Shown here: piece after piece, positions 7,977-16,339 of the stretch | How the letters are laid out: every line of letters starts with the position of its first letter | Numbering within the stretch: the first letter of the stretch is position 1 | Assembly (NCBI GenBank): GCA_963663675.1 | Contig: OY760498.1 | Coordinates: 1,178,001-1,242,000 of the forward strand | Source of the DNA: CAINVV01 sp963663675 | GTDB lineage: Bacteria > Bacteroidota > Bacteroidia > Bacteroidales > Prolixibacteraceae | Direction of reading: 5' to 3' | DNA: 64,000 nt | Program-made: the position numbers and the translations under genes | Notes under the pieces: model-generated | The model's input: the letters and a program-made list of their open reading frames with translations, nothing else | The model's database searches: none | What the model was told of the DNA's origin: nothing

Positions 7977-9248
7977 ATGAAGGAAGATTTCCTGCATTTT
8001 ATTTGGAAGAACAGGTTGTTTGAAACTGAAAATCCTGTCACCAGCGAAGGAGAATCGGTTGAGATTGTCAATATCGGGAGACACAACATCCATGCCGGTC
8101 CGGATTTTTTCGATGCACGTGTACGGATTGACAAAACCCTTTGGGCAGGTAATGTTGAAATCCACTTTCGGGCATCTGACTGGAACCGGCACAGGCATCA
8201 TCTGGACCCTCAATACAGGAATACGATCCTGCACGTTGTTGCAGAAAATGATATTCCTGTAAAAAATGATGCAGGCTCAGTTATACCTGCCCTGGTAATA
8301 AACTGGCCTTTGTGGATAGAATACAATTACAAAGAACTTATGGAACAGCACGACTGGGTTAATTGCGCATCCCATCTGAATAGGATCGATCCTTTCAGAA
8401 TTCGATTCTTCCTGAATGGGTTGGCAATTGAGCGGCTTCAGAAAAAAATCGCAATGACTGAAATACTTCTTGACAGTTCCAAAAATGACTGGAGCGAAAC
8501 TTTTTACCGGCTTTTATCCAGAAGCTTTGGTTTTCGAGAGAATGGAGACCCCTTTGAGATGCTGGCGCGGTCTTTGCCATTGCCATTGTTGCTGAAACAC
8601 CATAATTCTCTCTTTCAGCTGGAAGCACTTTTGTATGGTCAGGCCGGATTCCTAAATAGTGCCATACTAACGGAAGAATATCCCCTGGCATTGCATGGGG
8701 AGTACCAATTTCTCTCTGCAAAATACGGTCTAAAGCCGATTGCCGGTCACCTGTGGAAATTGATGAGAATGCATCCGCTGAACTTCCCGACAGTCCGCAT
8801 TGCCCAGTTGGCTGCAGTCCTGCATCATTCGGATTCTCTTTTCTCTACTGTCATTCTTCTACAGGGTGTTACAGAATATCGTGAGCTTTTCAGGTCTGAG
8901 ACTTCCCCATTTTGGAATACACACTTTACTTTTCAAAAATCATCCCCAAAGCAGCAAAAGAGGATGGGTGAGGAGTCTTTTCGGCTAATCCTGGTGAATG
9001 TTGTGGTTCCGTTTCTTTTCCTTTACGGGGAGCAGAACAGCAAACCTGAGTTAAAGGACAGGGCGCTGAAGCTAATGGAAGAACTCCCTCCGGAAGACAA
9101 CACAATTCTTCGTCATTGGGAATCATCAGGAGTCCGGGCATTTAACGCACTTGATTCTCAGGCACTTATTCATTTGCACCATGAGTACTGTAATCCGAAG
9201 CGATGCCTGGAATGCACTATAGGACAGAAAGTTATCATGCATAAATAG
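7977..9248 (+). CDS. DUF2851 family protein
   Basis: A 423-residue protein that I recognise as the Bacteroidetes DUF2851 family from its N-terminus (KEDFLHFIWKNRLF), the motif NIGRHNIHAGPDFFDARV, and the NVEIHFRASDWNRHRH segment, which recalls a nuclease-like PD-(D/E)xK arrangement. The C-terminus carries a cysteine cluster (CNPKRCLEC), a possible metal site. No signal peptide or membrane segment is seen. Function is unknown; any nuclease role is a guess from the motif style. A 47-codon frame (7880-8023) overlaps the start but is not convincing. A 296-base gap without a gene follows, leading to rpsO. Confidence 0.8.
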   Translation: MKEDFLHFIWKNRLFETENPVTSEGESVEIVNIGRHNIHAGPDFFDARVRIDKTLWAGNVEIHFRASDWNRHRHHLDPQYRNTILHVVAENDIPVKNDAGSVIPALVINWPLWIEYNYKELMEQHDWVNCASHLNRIDPFRIRFFLNGLAIERLQKKIAMTEILLDSSKNDWSETFYRLLSRSFGFRENGDPFEMLARSLPLPLLLKHHNSLFQLEALLYGQAGFLNSAILTEEYPLALHGEYQFLSAKYGLKPIAGHLWKLMRMHPLNFPTVRIAQLAAVLHHSDSLFSTVILLQGVTEYRELFRSETSPFWNTHFTFQKSSPKQQKRMGEESFRLILVNVVVPFLFLYGEQNSKPELKDRALKLMEELPPEDNTILRHWESSGVRAFNALDSQALIHLHHEYCNPKRCLECTIGQKVIMHK

Positions 9249-9544
9249 TAAGCTTGATTGTATAGGTATCCTGGGATGGCTCGTTAATAGATTATGTTAA
9301 AGGTCTGTCAGGAAAACTTAAGAAATTGAGACTCCTCTGTTTTCATGCCAGGCTCAGTTTTGTGATGCAACAGCAGCGATTTCATTGTCTACGGGTTGCT
9401 TTTTGTGATTCCAATTAAAAGATTGAAAGCCACTTGCAAGTGTTCAGTTTTTTCCTTACTTTCGCCCCCTAAATAATGCCGATCGGTTGTGATCGAACCC
9501 GAATCCTGCTGTGCGGCCATTGTATCATTGATAAACAATTTGTT

Positions 9545-9814
9545 ATGTATTTGAATTCAGAGATTAAAAAGTCATTTTTTGAAAAGTATGGCAAGAGTGC
9601 TACCGACACCGGTACCTCAGAAGGACAGATTGCCCTTTTTTCACATCGCATCAACCACCTGACTGAGCATTTGAAATCCAACAAAAAGGATTTCAGCACA
9701 CAGCGTGCACTGATTTCGATGGTTGGTAAGCGCCGTTCACTGCTGGACTACCTTAAGCGCAAAGATATCGAGCGCTATCGTGCGATCATCAAGGAGCTAA
9801 ATCTTCGTAAATAA
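9545..9814 (+). CDS. rpsO: 30S ribosomal protein S15
   Basis: An 89-residue protein with the classic S15 signature: GKSATDTGTSEGQIALFSHR, INHLTEHLK, and the C-terminal MVGKRRSLLDYLKRKDIERY. It binds the central domain of 16S rRNA and helps form the platform of the small subunit. A frame open from 9476 would add 23 residues, but the ATG at 9545 gives the conserved MYLNSEIKKSFF start, so I use that. A TACTTTCG box at about 9461, close to the Bacteroidetes -7 consensus, lies about 75 bases upstream and leaves room for the leader through which S15 commonly controls its own translation. A terminator follows. The rpsO-pnp order is widely conserved in bacteria. Confidence 0.96.
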   Translation: MYLNSEIKKSFFEKYGKSATDTGTSEGQIALFSHRINHLTEHLKSNKKDFSTQRALISMVGKRRSLLDYLKRKDIERYRAIIKELNLRK

Positions 9815-9826
9815 GCGAACAACCTC

Positions 9827-9854
9827 AAAAGGCAATTTTCGGATTGCCTTTTTT
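9827..9854 (+). terminator. Rho-independent terminator after rpsO
   Basis: The stem AAAAGGCAAT (9827-9836) pairs with ATTGCCTTTT (9843-9852) around a six-base loop, and the run of T continues to 9854. Confidence 0.85.
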
Positions 9855-10071
9855 GCACCATTAAACCGGCTCAGCACATTTTCAGGAAATGGACGGATGA
9901 TGGCAGTGACCTGCCGAATGACAGCAATTTGATGACTATTGGATTTCTGACCATTGAAAGACAAATTATCATTAAATGGATAAATGAGCATGATTGGAAA
10001 TCACTATTTGGGATGAATATCACCTGGTAAATTCCATCTGGCAATGAAAATAATTTAATTGTAGTTGATAT

Positions 10072-12345
10072 ATGTATAAAGTAATAAATAAGACGATTGA
10101 TTTGGGCGATGGCCGCACAATCCAGATTGAGACCGGTAAACTGGCCAAACAGGCCGACGGTTCAGTTGTTGTTAAGATGGGGGACACGATGTTGCTTGCA
10201 ACTGTTGTATCAGCCACTGAAGCAGCGGAAAACGTAGATTTCATGCCACTTTCGGTTGATTATCGCGAGAAATTCTCTGCGGTAGGCAGATTTCCCGGAG
10301 GCTTCATGAAAAGGGAGGCACGCCCTTCGGATGATGAGATTCTGATCGCCCGCCTGGTGGACCGCGCTTTGCGTCCGCTTTTCCCGGAAGATTACCATGC
10401 AGAGACTGTCGTGATGATTACGCTTATCTCTTCAGGCAAAAATGAAATGCCCGATTCACTTGCGGGACTTGCAGCCTCGGCAGCTATCGCCGTTTCAAAT
10501 GTGCCATTCAACGGGCCTATTTCGGAAGTCCGCGTCGCGCGGATCAATGGTGCGTTTATGATTAACCCTTCTGCTGAACAGCTGGCAGAGGCAGACATCG
10601 ACATCATGGTTGGTGCATCGTACGATAACATCATGATGGTAGAGGGTGAAATGAATGAAGTATCTGAAGCAGAGATGCTTGAAGCCATTAAGGTTGCACA
10701 CGACAACATCAAAATCCACTGCCGCATCCAGGAAGAACTGGCCGCAGAGGTGGGTGTCGTCAAACGCACTTATTGCCATGAGGTAAATGATGATGCATTG
10801 CGCGAACTGGTATGGAAAGAAACCTATGACAAGGTATACAAGATTGCCCGTTCATTGATTAATGACAAACATCTTCGTTACGATTCATTTGCCAAAGTAA
10901 AGGATGGGTTCATAGAATCCTATAGCGCAGGCAAGGAAAGTTCAGACGTTAACAAGACTCTGATATCCAAATATTACCACGATGTTGAGAAAGAAGCAAT
11001 GCGTCGTATGATACTTGATGAAGGTATTCGACTGGATGGTCGTTCAACCAAAGACATTCGTGCAATCTGGGGTGAGGTAGACTATCTGCCGGGATCCCAT
11101 GGCTCTTCTATCTTTACCCGCGGTGAAACACAGTCGCTTAGCAGTGTTACCCTGGGAACGAAAATGGATGAAAAGATCATTGATAATGTTACATTTAAGG
11201 GGAAAGAGCGATTTTTGCTGCATTACAATTTCCCGCCGTTCAGCACTGGTGAAGCCAAAACACCCAGAGGCCTCTCACGTCGTGAGATCGGACACGGAAA
11301 CCTTGCTCACCGTGCGTTAAAGCGGATGATTCCTGAAGGTTTCCCTTATATCGTGCGTATAGTATCAGATATCCTTGAATCCAACGGATCCTCATCAATG
11401 GCTACTGTTTGTGCAGGCACGATGGCTATGCTGGACGCCGGTATCAACATGAAACGCCCGGTATCCGGTATTGCAATGGGTTTGATCACAGATAAGAATT
11501 CCAGCAAGTTTGCCGTTCTTTCAGATATTCTTGGTGATGAGGATCACCTTGGAGACATGGACTTTAAAGTTACCGGGACTGCAAAAGGAATTACTGCCAC
11601 ACAGATGGACATTAAAGTTGAAGGATTATCCTATGAAGTGATGTCCCAGGCTTTGCAACAGGCAAAAGAGGGCAGGGAACATATCATGGGAAAAATTCTG
11701 GAAGTGATTAGCACACCACGTCCTGATTACAAACCAAATGTACCGCGCATCGTTAAGATGACCATTCCAAAAGATATGATAGGTCCGGTTATTGGTCCAG
11801 GTGGAAAGATCATCCAGCAGATTCAGGCGGATACGAAAGCTACCATCGCGATCGAGGAGGTTGATGATATGGGCATTGTCGAAATCAGTGCACCGGATAA
11901 ATCATCCATCGATGCAGCTGTTGCCCGTATTCGTGCAATCGTTGCTCTCCCTGAACCAGGAGAGATTTACGAAGGGAAAGTTAAATCCATCGTACAGTTT
12001 GGTGCGTTTGTTGAAATCATGCCGGGTAAAGAAGGTTTGCTGCACGTTTCAGAATTTGATTGGAAAAGAATCGAAAAACCTGAAGATGTTCTCAGCGTAG
12101 GCGATATCGTAAAAGTAAAATTGCTGGAAGTTGAACAACGTACTGGTAAGCTGAAACTTTCTATGAAAGCTCTTATGCCAAAGCCTGAGGGTTTTGTTGA
12201 GAAAGAGCACAGAAGTGGCGATAGGGATCATAGTCGCGGAGGAGACAGGGATCATGGAAGAGGAGAAAGATATCCTCAGGAAAATGAGGAAAGAAAGGCT
12301 CCAACTCACAGCCATTCACTTCGCAAGCCGAATCAGGAACAATAA
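10072..12345 (+). CDS. pnp: Polyribonucleotide nucleotidyltransferase (PNPase)
   Basis: A 757-residue 3'-5' exoribonuclease that degrades RNA by phosphorolysis as a trimeric ring. Domains in order: first RNase PH domain (about 5-145, with SVDYREKFSAVGRFPGGFMK and RLVDRALRPLFP), an all-helical linker, second RNase PH domain (about 320-550, with GETQSLSSVTLGT, the HYNFPPFSTGE loop and SDILGDEDHLGDMDFKVTGT carrying the catalytic aspartates), KH domain (near 565-625, VIGPGGKIIQQIQ) and S1 domain (near 630-700, GAFVEIMPGKEGLLHVSE). The C-terminal tail is rich in Arg, Asp, His and Gly, a likely RNA-binding extension. The ATG at 10072 gives the normal N-terminus (MYKVINKTIDLGDGRTI). A terminator follows. 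Confidence 0.97.
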   Translation: MYKVINKTIDLGDGRTIQIETGKLAKQADGSVVVKMGDTMLLATVVSATEAAENVDFMPLSVDYREKFSAVGRFPGGFMKREARPSDDEILIARLVDRALRPLFPEDYHAETVVMITLISSGKNEMPDSLAGLAASAAIAVSNVPFNGPISEVRVARINGAFMINPSAEQLAEADIDIMVGASYDNIMMVEGEMNEVSEAEMLEAIKVAHDNIKIHCRIQEELAAEVGVVKRTYCHEVNDDALRELVWKETYDKVYKIARSLINDKHLRYDSFAKVKDGFIESYSAGKESSDVNKTLISKYYHDVEKEAMRRMILDEGIRLDGRSTKDIRAIWGEVDYLPGSHGSSIFTRGETQSLSSVTLGTKMDEKIIDNVTFKGKERFLLHYNFPPFSTGEAKTPRGLSRREIGHGNLAHRALKRMIPEGFPYIVRIVSDILESNGSSSMATVCAGTMAMLDAGINMKRPVSGIAMGLITDKNSSKFAVLSDILGDEDHLGDMDFKVTGTAKGITATQMDIKVEGLSYEVMSQALQQAKEGREHIMGKILEVISTPRPDYKPNVPRIVKMTIPKDMIGPVIGPGGKIIQQIQADTKATIAIEEVDDMGIVEISAPDKSSIDAAVARIRAIVALPEPGEIYEGKVKSIVQFGAFVEIMPGKEGLLHVSEFDWKRIEKPEDVLSVGDIVKVKLLEVEQRTGKLKLSMKALMPKPEGFVEKEHRSGDRDHSRGGDRDHGRGERYPQENEERKAPTHSHSLRKPNQEQ

Positions 12346-12361
12346 AAATCCTAAGATTGTT

Positions 12362-12389
12362 AAAATGCCCGCCTAAAGCGGGCATTTTT
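12362..12389 (+). terminator. Rho-independent terminator after pnp
   Basis: AAAATGCCCGC (12362-12372) pairs with GCGGGCATTTT starting at 12378 around a CTAAA loop, followed by T residues. Confidence 0.9.
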
Positions 12390-12430
12390 ATTTTACATTT
12401 AGGGATCGAAAATTAAAAGATTTGTTTGGA

Positions 12431-13081
12431 ATGATGAGTATTGATTATCTGGTGATTGAAGGGAATATCGGGGTAGGAAAAACAACTTTTGCCAAAATGC
12501 TGTCACGGGAATTTGATGCCAAACTGATCCTTGAACGATTTGAAGAAAATCCCTTTTTACCAAAATTTTACAAAGATCCTGAGAAATACTCTTTCCCACT
12601 TGAACTCTCATTCCTGGCAGACAGGTATGGCCAGTTAAAAAAAGACCTTACCAACCGCGATTTGTTTCATCAGCAAACAATATCTGATTATTATTTTATG
12701 AAATCGCTCATCTTTGCCCAGAATACGCTGGCTCAGGATGAATACAACCTCTATCGCAATTTTTTTGATATAATTTATGAAAGATTGCCCAAACCAGGAT
12801 TATTTGTTTATCTTCATCTGCCCGAAGTGCAACTGATAAACAATATACGAAAAAGAGGCAGGGATTATGAAATGTCCATTGATGCTGAGTATCTGAAAAA
12901 AATCAGGGAGGGTTATTTTACATTCTTTTCCCAACAAAATGATTTTCCGGTCTTAATTGTCGATACTTCACGAATAGATTTTGTAAAATTTGAAGAGCAT
13001 TACAACTTGCTTAGAGATTTAATTCAAAAACCGGTAAACTGGACTGGGATAAAACGGGAAATTTTACTTCCGGATTCATAA
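12431..13081 (+). CDS. Deoxynucleoside kinase (dAK/dGK-like)
   Basis: An approximately 216-residue P-loop kinase of the deoxyadenosine/deoxyguanosine kinase family, which phosphorylates deoxynucleosides to 5'-monophosphates in nucleotide salvage. The Walker A loop GNIGVGKTT is at residues 11-19 (counted from the ATG at 12431), the substrate-side LSFLADRYGQ segment with the family DR(Y/S/F) motif follows, then YERLPKPGLFVYLHLP and the arginine-rich lid IRKRGRDYEM. The frame is open to a TTG at 12422, but one of the tandem ATGs at 12431 or 12434 is more plausible. It begins about 40 bases after the pnp terminator. Which deoxynucleoside is preferred cannot be read. Confidence 0.88.
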   Translation: MMSIDYLVIEGNIGVGKTTFAKMLSREFDAKLILERFEENPFLPKFYKDPEKYSFPLELSFLADRYGQLKKDLTNRDLFHQQTISDYYFMKSLIFAQNTLAQDEYNLYRNFFDIIYERLPKPGLFVYLHLPEVQLINNIRKRGRDYEMSIDAEYLKKIREGYFTFFSQQNDFPVLIVDTSRIDFVKFEEHYNLLRDLIQKPVNWTGIKREILLPDS

Positions 13082-13183
13082 TATAAACCAATTTTCACTA
13101 TGTTTCTTTAGCTAAAATTTTTACTTTTGTAACTTAAATCTCGAAATATCAATAACAACTATTAATTATTTAAGGTATTATTT

Positions 13184-14941
13184 ATGAAGAAGATTAGATT
13201 GATTGTACCCGCTCTCGTTGTTATGAGTGCATTCGTTATCACCGGATGTAATTCATTAAAAACAATGAAGAAAAATGCCGACAAGGTTAATTATACTGTA
13301 ATTCCAGAGGTACTAGAGACACATGCAGGAAAAGTTGATGCGACTATTCAGAGCCAGATTCCGGAGAAATACTTTGCAAAGAAAGTAACACTTACTGTTA
13401 CTCCTGTGCTGAAATATTCAGGAGGCGAAACTGCTTACGCTCCTTATGTATTGCAGGGGGAAAAAGTAAAAGCGAACAACAAGGTCATACCTTATCAGGC
13501 AGGTGGCAGCAACAGTTACAAAGGTTCAGTTCCTTACAGTAAGGAGATGCTGCGATCAGATCTTGAACTTCGCATAAAGGCTACCCAGGGAGCAAAATCG
13601 CTCGATTTTGTGCCAAAAACCATTGCAAAAGGAGTTATTGCTACTTCCACACTCGTTGATAACAGCCCATTGGCGATCATTGGATTACAAAAAAGAGCAA
13701 ATACTACAGGAATCTATGATCCCACTATTGATAAATATCAGCGTATCGTTCCTGATGCATACATGGCAGATATTATTTACCTGATAAACAGCTCTGAAGT
13801 AAGAAAAAAGGAATTGTCCAAGGAAGAAATAGCACATCTGAACAAATACATCACTGAGGCTTACAACGCTGATAGAAAAGAATTGAAAGGCGTTGAAGTT
13901 TCTGCTTATGCTTCACCGGATGGTGGAATGGCTCTCAACTCCAAATTGTCAGGTAAAAGAGAAGGCACAGCTACTGATGTTGTTGAGAAAGACTTGAAAA
14001 AGAACAAGGTAAAAACTGATCTGACTTCAAAAAATACACCTGAGGACTGGGAAGGTTTCAAAGCGCTGATGGAGAAATCCAGTATCCAGGACAAAGACCT
14101 TATCCTTCGTGTTCTGGCAATGTATACTGATCCTGAGGTACGAGAACGCGAAATTAAAAACCTCTCTTCTGCCTTCACCAAGGTTGCAGATGAAATTCTG
14201 CCACAACTGCGTCGTGCGAAGATAACAGCTAATGTAAACCTGATAGGAAGAACAGATGCTGAAATTGCTGGTCTTGCTGATTCTGATCCGTCCAAATTAA
14301 ACCAGGCTGAATTGCTTTACGCCGCCAGCCTTACCAGCGATGTTGCTAAACAGAAAGCAATTTATACCAGTTTCACAAAAATCTATTCAAACGACTGGAG
14401 AGGGTACAACAATTTGGGTCTTATTCAAATGAACCAGGATGATTTCACTGGTGCAGGAGATAATTTCCAGAAAGCAGACCAGTTGGATCCTAAAAATCCG
14501 ATTGTTCAGAATAACCTGGGTTGTATATCTCTTAAGAATGAAGACTGGGCCAACGCAGAGGTATTTTTCGGTGCCGCTTCAGGTGCAGGAAAAGAGGTCA
14601 GAGAAAATCTGGGTATCCTGAAAATCAAACAAGGAGACTATGATACAGCTGTGAAATACCTGGATGGAAATTCTGCCAGCTTTGCCAATCGTGCTCTTGC
14701 TCAACTTTTAAACGGAGACAACAATGGTGCTTTGACTACATTGAATGCTGCACCGGTTGAATCGGGCCGTATAGCATATCTGAAAGCAATCGTATTTGCC
14801 CGTACAGCCAAAACCAGCCAAATGTATGAAGCATTGGTTAATGCAATGAAGAAAGATCCTGCCTACAAGACCATTGCACAGAATGACATGGAATTTGCAA
14901 AATATGCCAACGATCAGAACTTCAAACTTTTGTTTAACTAG
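13184..14941 (+). CDS. Outer-membrane-type lipoprotein with OmpA-like and TPR regions
   Basis: A 585-residue secreted protein. The N-terminus is a lipoprotein signal peptide with the lipobox VITGC and lipidated Cys22. Residues of about 30-190 form a beta-rich region of unknown type. Residues of about 230-355 (VEVSAYASPDGG, then SGKREGTATDVV) look like an OmpA-type peptidoglycan-associating fold. Residues of about 385-560 contain several TPR-like helical repeats (WRGYNNLGLIQMNQDDFTGA, NPIVQNNLGCISLKNEDWA). A role linking outer membrane and cell wall, or as a scaffold, fits, but the function is unknown. A TACTTTTG box at 13122-13129, matching the Bacteroidetes -7 consensus, lies 54 bases before the ATG. 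A strong terminator closes the unit. Confidence 0.8.
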   Translation: MKKIRLIVPALVVMSAFVITGCNSLKTMKKNADKVNYTVIPEVLETHAGKVDATIQSQIPEKYFAKKVTLTVTPVLKYSGGETAYAPYVLQGEKVKANNKVIPYQAGGSNSYKGSVPYSKEMLRSDLELRIKATQGAKSLDFVPKTIAKGVIATSTLVDNSPLAIIGLQKRANTTGIYDPTIDKYQRIVPDAYMADIIYLINSSEVRKKELSKEEIAHLNKYITEAYNADRKELKGVEVSAYASPDGGMALNSKLSGKREGTATDVVEKDLKKNKVKTDLTSKNTPEDWEGFKALMEKSSIQDKDLILRVLAMYTDPEVREREIKNLSSAFTKVADEILPQLRRAKITANVNLIGRTDAEIAGLADSDPSKLNQAELLYAASLTSDVAKQKAIYTSFTKIYSNDWRGYNNLGLIQMNQDDFTGAGDNFQKADQLDPKNPIVQNNLGCISLKNEDWANAEVFFGAASGAGKEVRENLGILKIKQGDYDTAVKYLDGNSASFANRALAQLLNGDNNGALTTLNAAPVESGRIAYLKAIVFARTAKTSQMYEALVNAMKKDPAYKTIAQNDMEFAKYANDQNFKLLFN

Positions 14942-14966
14942 ACATATCCGACGCCTTTAATCAAAT

Positions 14967-15020
14967 AATAAAAAAAGACACCCTCAAGGTTGCATATACC
15001 TTGAGGGTGTCTTTTTTATT
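14967..15020. terminator. Bidirectional terminator
   Basis: A long perfect stem (AAAAAAAGACACCCTCAAGG and its complement, 7-base loop) stands between the + strand lipoprotein gene and the - strand TolC gene. It has A runs on one side and T runs on the other, so it can serve both convergent units. Confidence 0.92.
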
Positions 15021-15036
15021 ATTTATTAGACTTCTG

Positions 15037-16332
15037 CTAATTAGCAAGCTGGTACATAAGCCTTTTCAATTCAATCTCGGAGATTTTTGCTGCGAACTTT
15101 AGATTAACAAGTTGATAATTTGCCTGTTCATCACTGTTTTGAGCTGCCTTGATTTCGAGTATGGTCGCCTGGTTTACCTGGAAACGTTGCATAACAACTG
15201 CAATAAGTTTACGCGAGAAATTGATGGTAGCCTTTTGAGATTCCAGTTGTTGCAGCGTTGTATGATAGGATTCATAAGTTTTTACCGCATTAGCAGTTAA
15301 ATTGTTGATCAGGCTCTCCTGCTGTAATTTGGCATTATTAAGATTGAATTCAGCAGTCTCTTTTTGAATCTTATATATATTCCCGTTATATATAGGAATT
15401 TGCATAGTCAGCCCTGCATATGGGCCGTAGTTCTGATTGAGGAGTGTCAATCCTGCCTCACTCTGGTTCCTGTTGAAATTGTAACCAGTATTAAGTCTCA
15501 GTGAAGGGTAACGCAATGCAGTGGCTTCTTTCACAACTTGTTCACTGATTTTGATTTGTTGTTCTGAAGAGAGATATTGAGGATTCAGACGTAGAAAAGA
15601 CAGAACCTCGCTTAACTGAATTGAAGTATCGACAGTGATACTGTCGTCAACCACATATTTGTAATAATTCTTTCTGCTCATCAGCTGCAGAAGATCTGTT
15701 TTTGTTTGTTCAACAACAAGTTCCTGAGATTTTAAAACCTGCTGGGCGGTGTTTACATCCATCAAAGCCTGCAAATAATCTGCATCGTTGGCCATACCAA
15801 CTTTTTTTCTTTCAGCAATGATATCCAGTTTCTGTTGGGAAACCTCCAGCGAACTCTGAATAATTTTGTAGTACTCCTTCTGGCGAATAATATCATAGTA
15901 TTTTGCCATTACAGTAGCTATACTATTCTGAACCTGAATATTGAATTGCAGCTCGCTCTGTTTTTGAATGCTGTTCAGGCGATCCTTTGTGGCGATGACT
16001 TTGAATCCGTTGAACAGTAACATGCTGGCTGTAATATTTGAAGTCATGTTATTTTGATTGGCTCCACTCTTCTGGATTTCAGTGCCGCTGTTTAATTTCT
16101 GGTTAACATAGTTAACAGATTGGTTGTCTGTTACATTGGCATTAAGAGAAGGTAAACCTCCTGCTACGCCGCGGGTATTATTAATTTTACTGATCTCCGC
16201 AAAGTTTCCGGCTATCCTGATATCGAAACTACTCAGGAGAGTTGTATCGATTGCATTTTTTAGTGAAAGAACCTGCTGACCGGAACCAAATACAGGCAGC
16301 AACAATAAAAGGCAGAAATATAAATTCTTCAT
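15037..16332 (-). CDS. TolC-family outer membrane efflux protein
   Basis: A 431-residue outer membrane channel subunit of the tripartite pump encoded just upstream. The frame is open to 16392, but the ATG at 16332 gives a clear signal peptide (MKNLYFCLLLLLPVFGSGQ) and begins 7 bases after the RND stop codon, so I use it. The mature part shows the two-fold repeat of long coiled helices typical of OEP proteins: two stretches with TAQQVLKSQELVVEQTKTDL and NNAKLQQESLINNLTANAVK character, each followed by predicted beta strands. It would form the trimeric exit duct for substrates delivered by the RND transporter. Last gene of the operon; a bidirectional terminator follows. Confidence 0.9.
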   Translation of the reverse strand: MKNLYFCLLLLLPVFGSGQQVLSLKNAIDTTLLSSFDIRIAGNFAEISKINNTRGVAGGLPSLNANVTDNQSVNYVNQKLNSGTEIQKSGANQNNMTSNITASMLLFNGFKVIATKDRLNSIQKQSELQFNIQVQNSIATVMAKYYDIIRQKEYYKIIQSSLEVSQQKLDIIAERKKVGMANDADYLQALMDVNTAQQVLKSQELVVEQTKTDLLQLMSRKNYYKYVVDDSITVDTSIQLSEVLSFLRLNPQYLSSEQQIKISEQVVKEATALRYPSLRLNTGYNFNRNQSEAGLTLLNQNYGPYAGLTMQIPIYNGNIYKIQKETAEFNLNNAKLQQESLINNLTANAVKTYESYHTTLQQLESQKATINFSRKLIAVVMQRFQVNQATILEIKAAQNSDEQANYQLVNLKFAAKISEIELKRLMYQLAN

Positions 16333-16339
16333 TAATTGA

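Noticed and set aside
7880..8023. 47-codon + strand frame overlapping the DUF2851 start
   Set aside because: Overlap of about 47 bases with a well-supported start; no family seen. It may be a leader but support is too weak.
9476..9544. N-terminal extension of rpsO
   Set aside because: S15 proteins begin at the MYLNSEIKK position; the extension has no similarity and lies at the promoter/leader.
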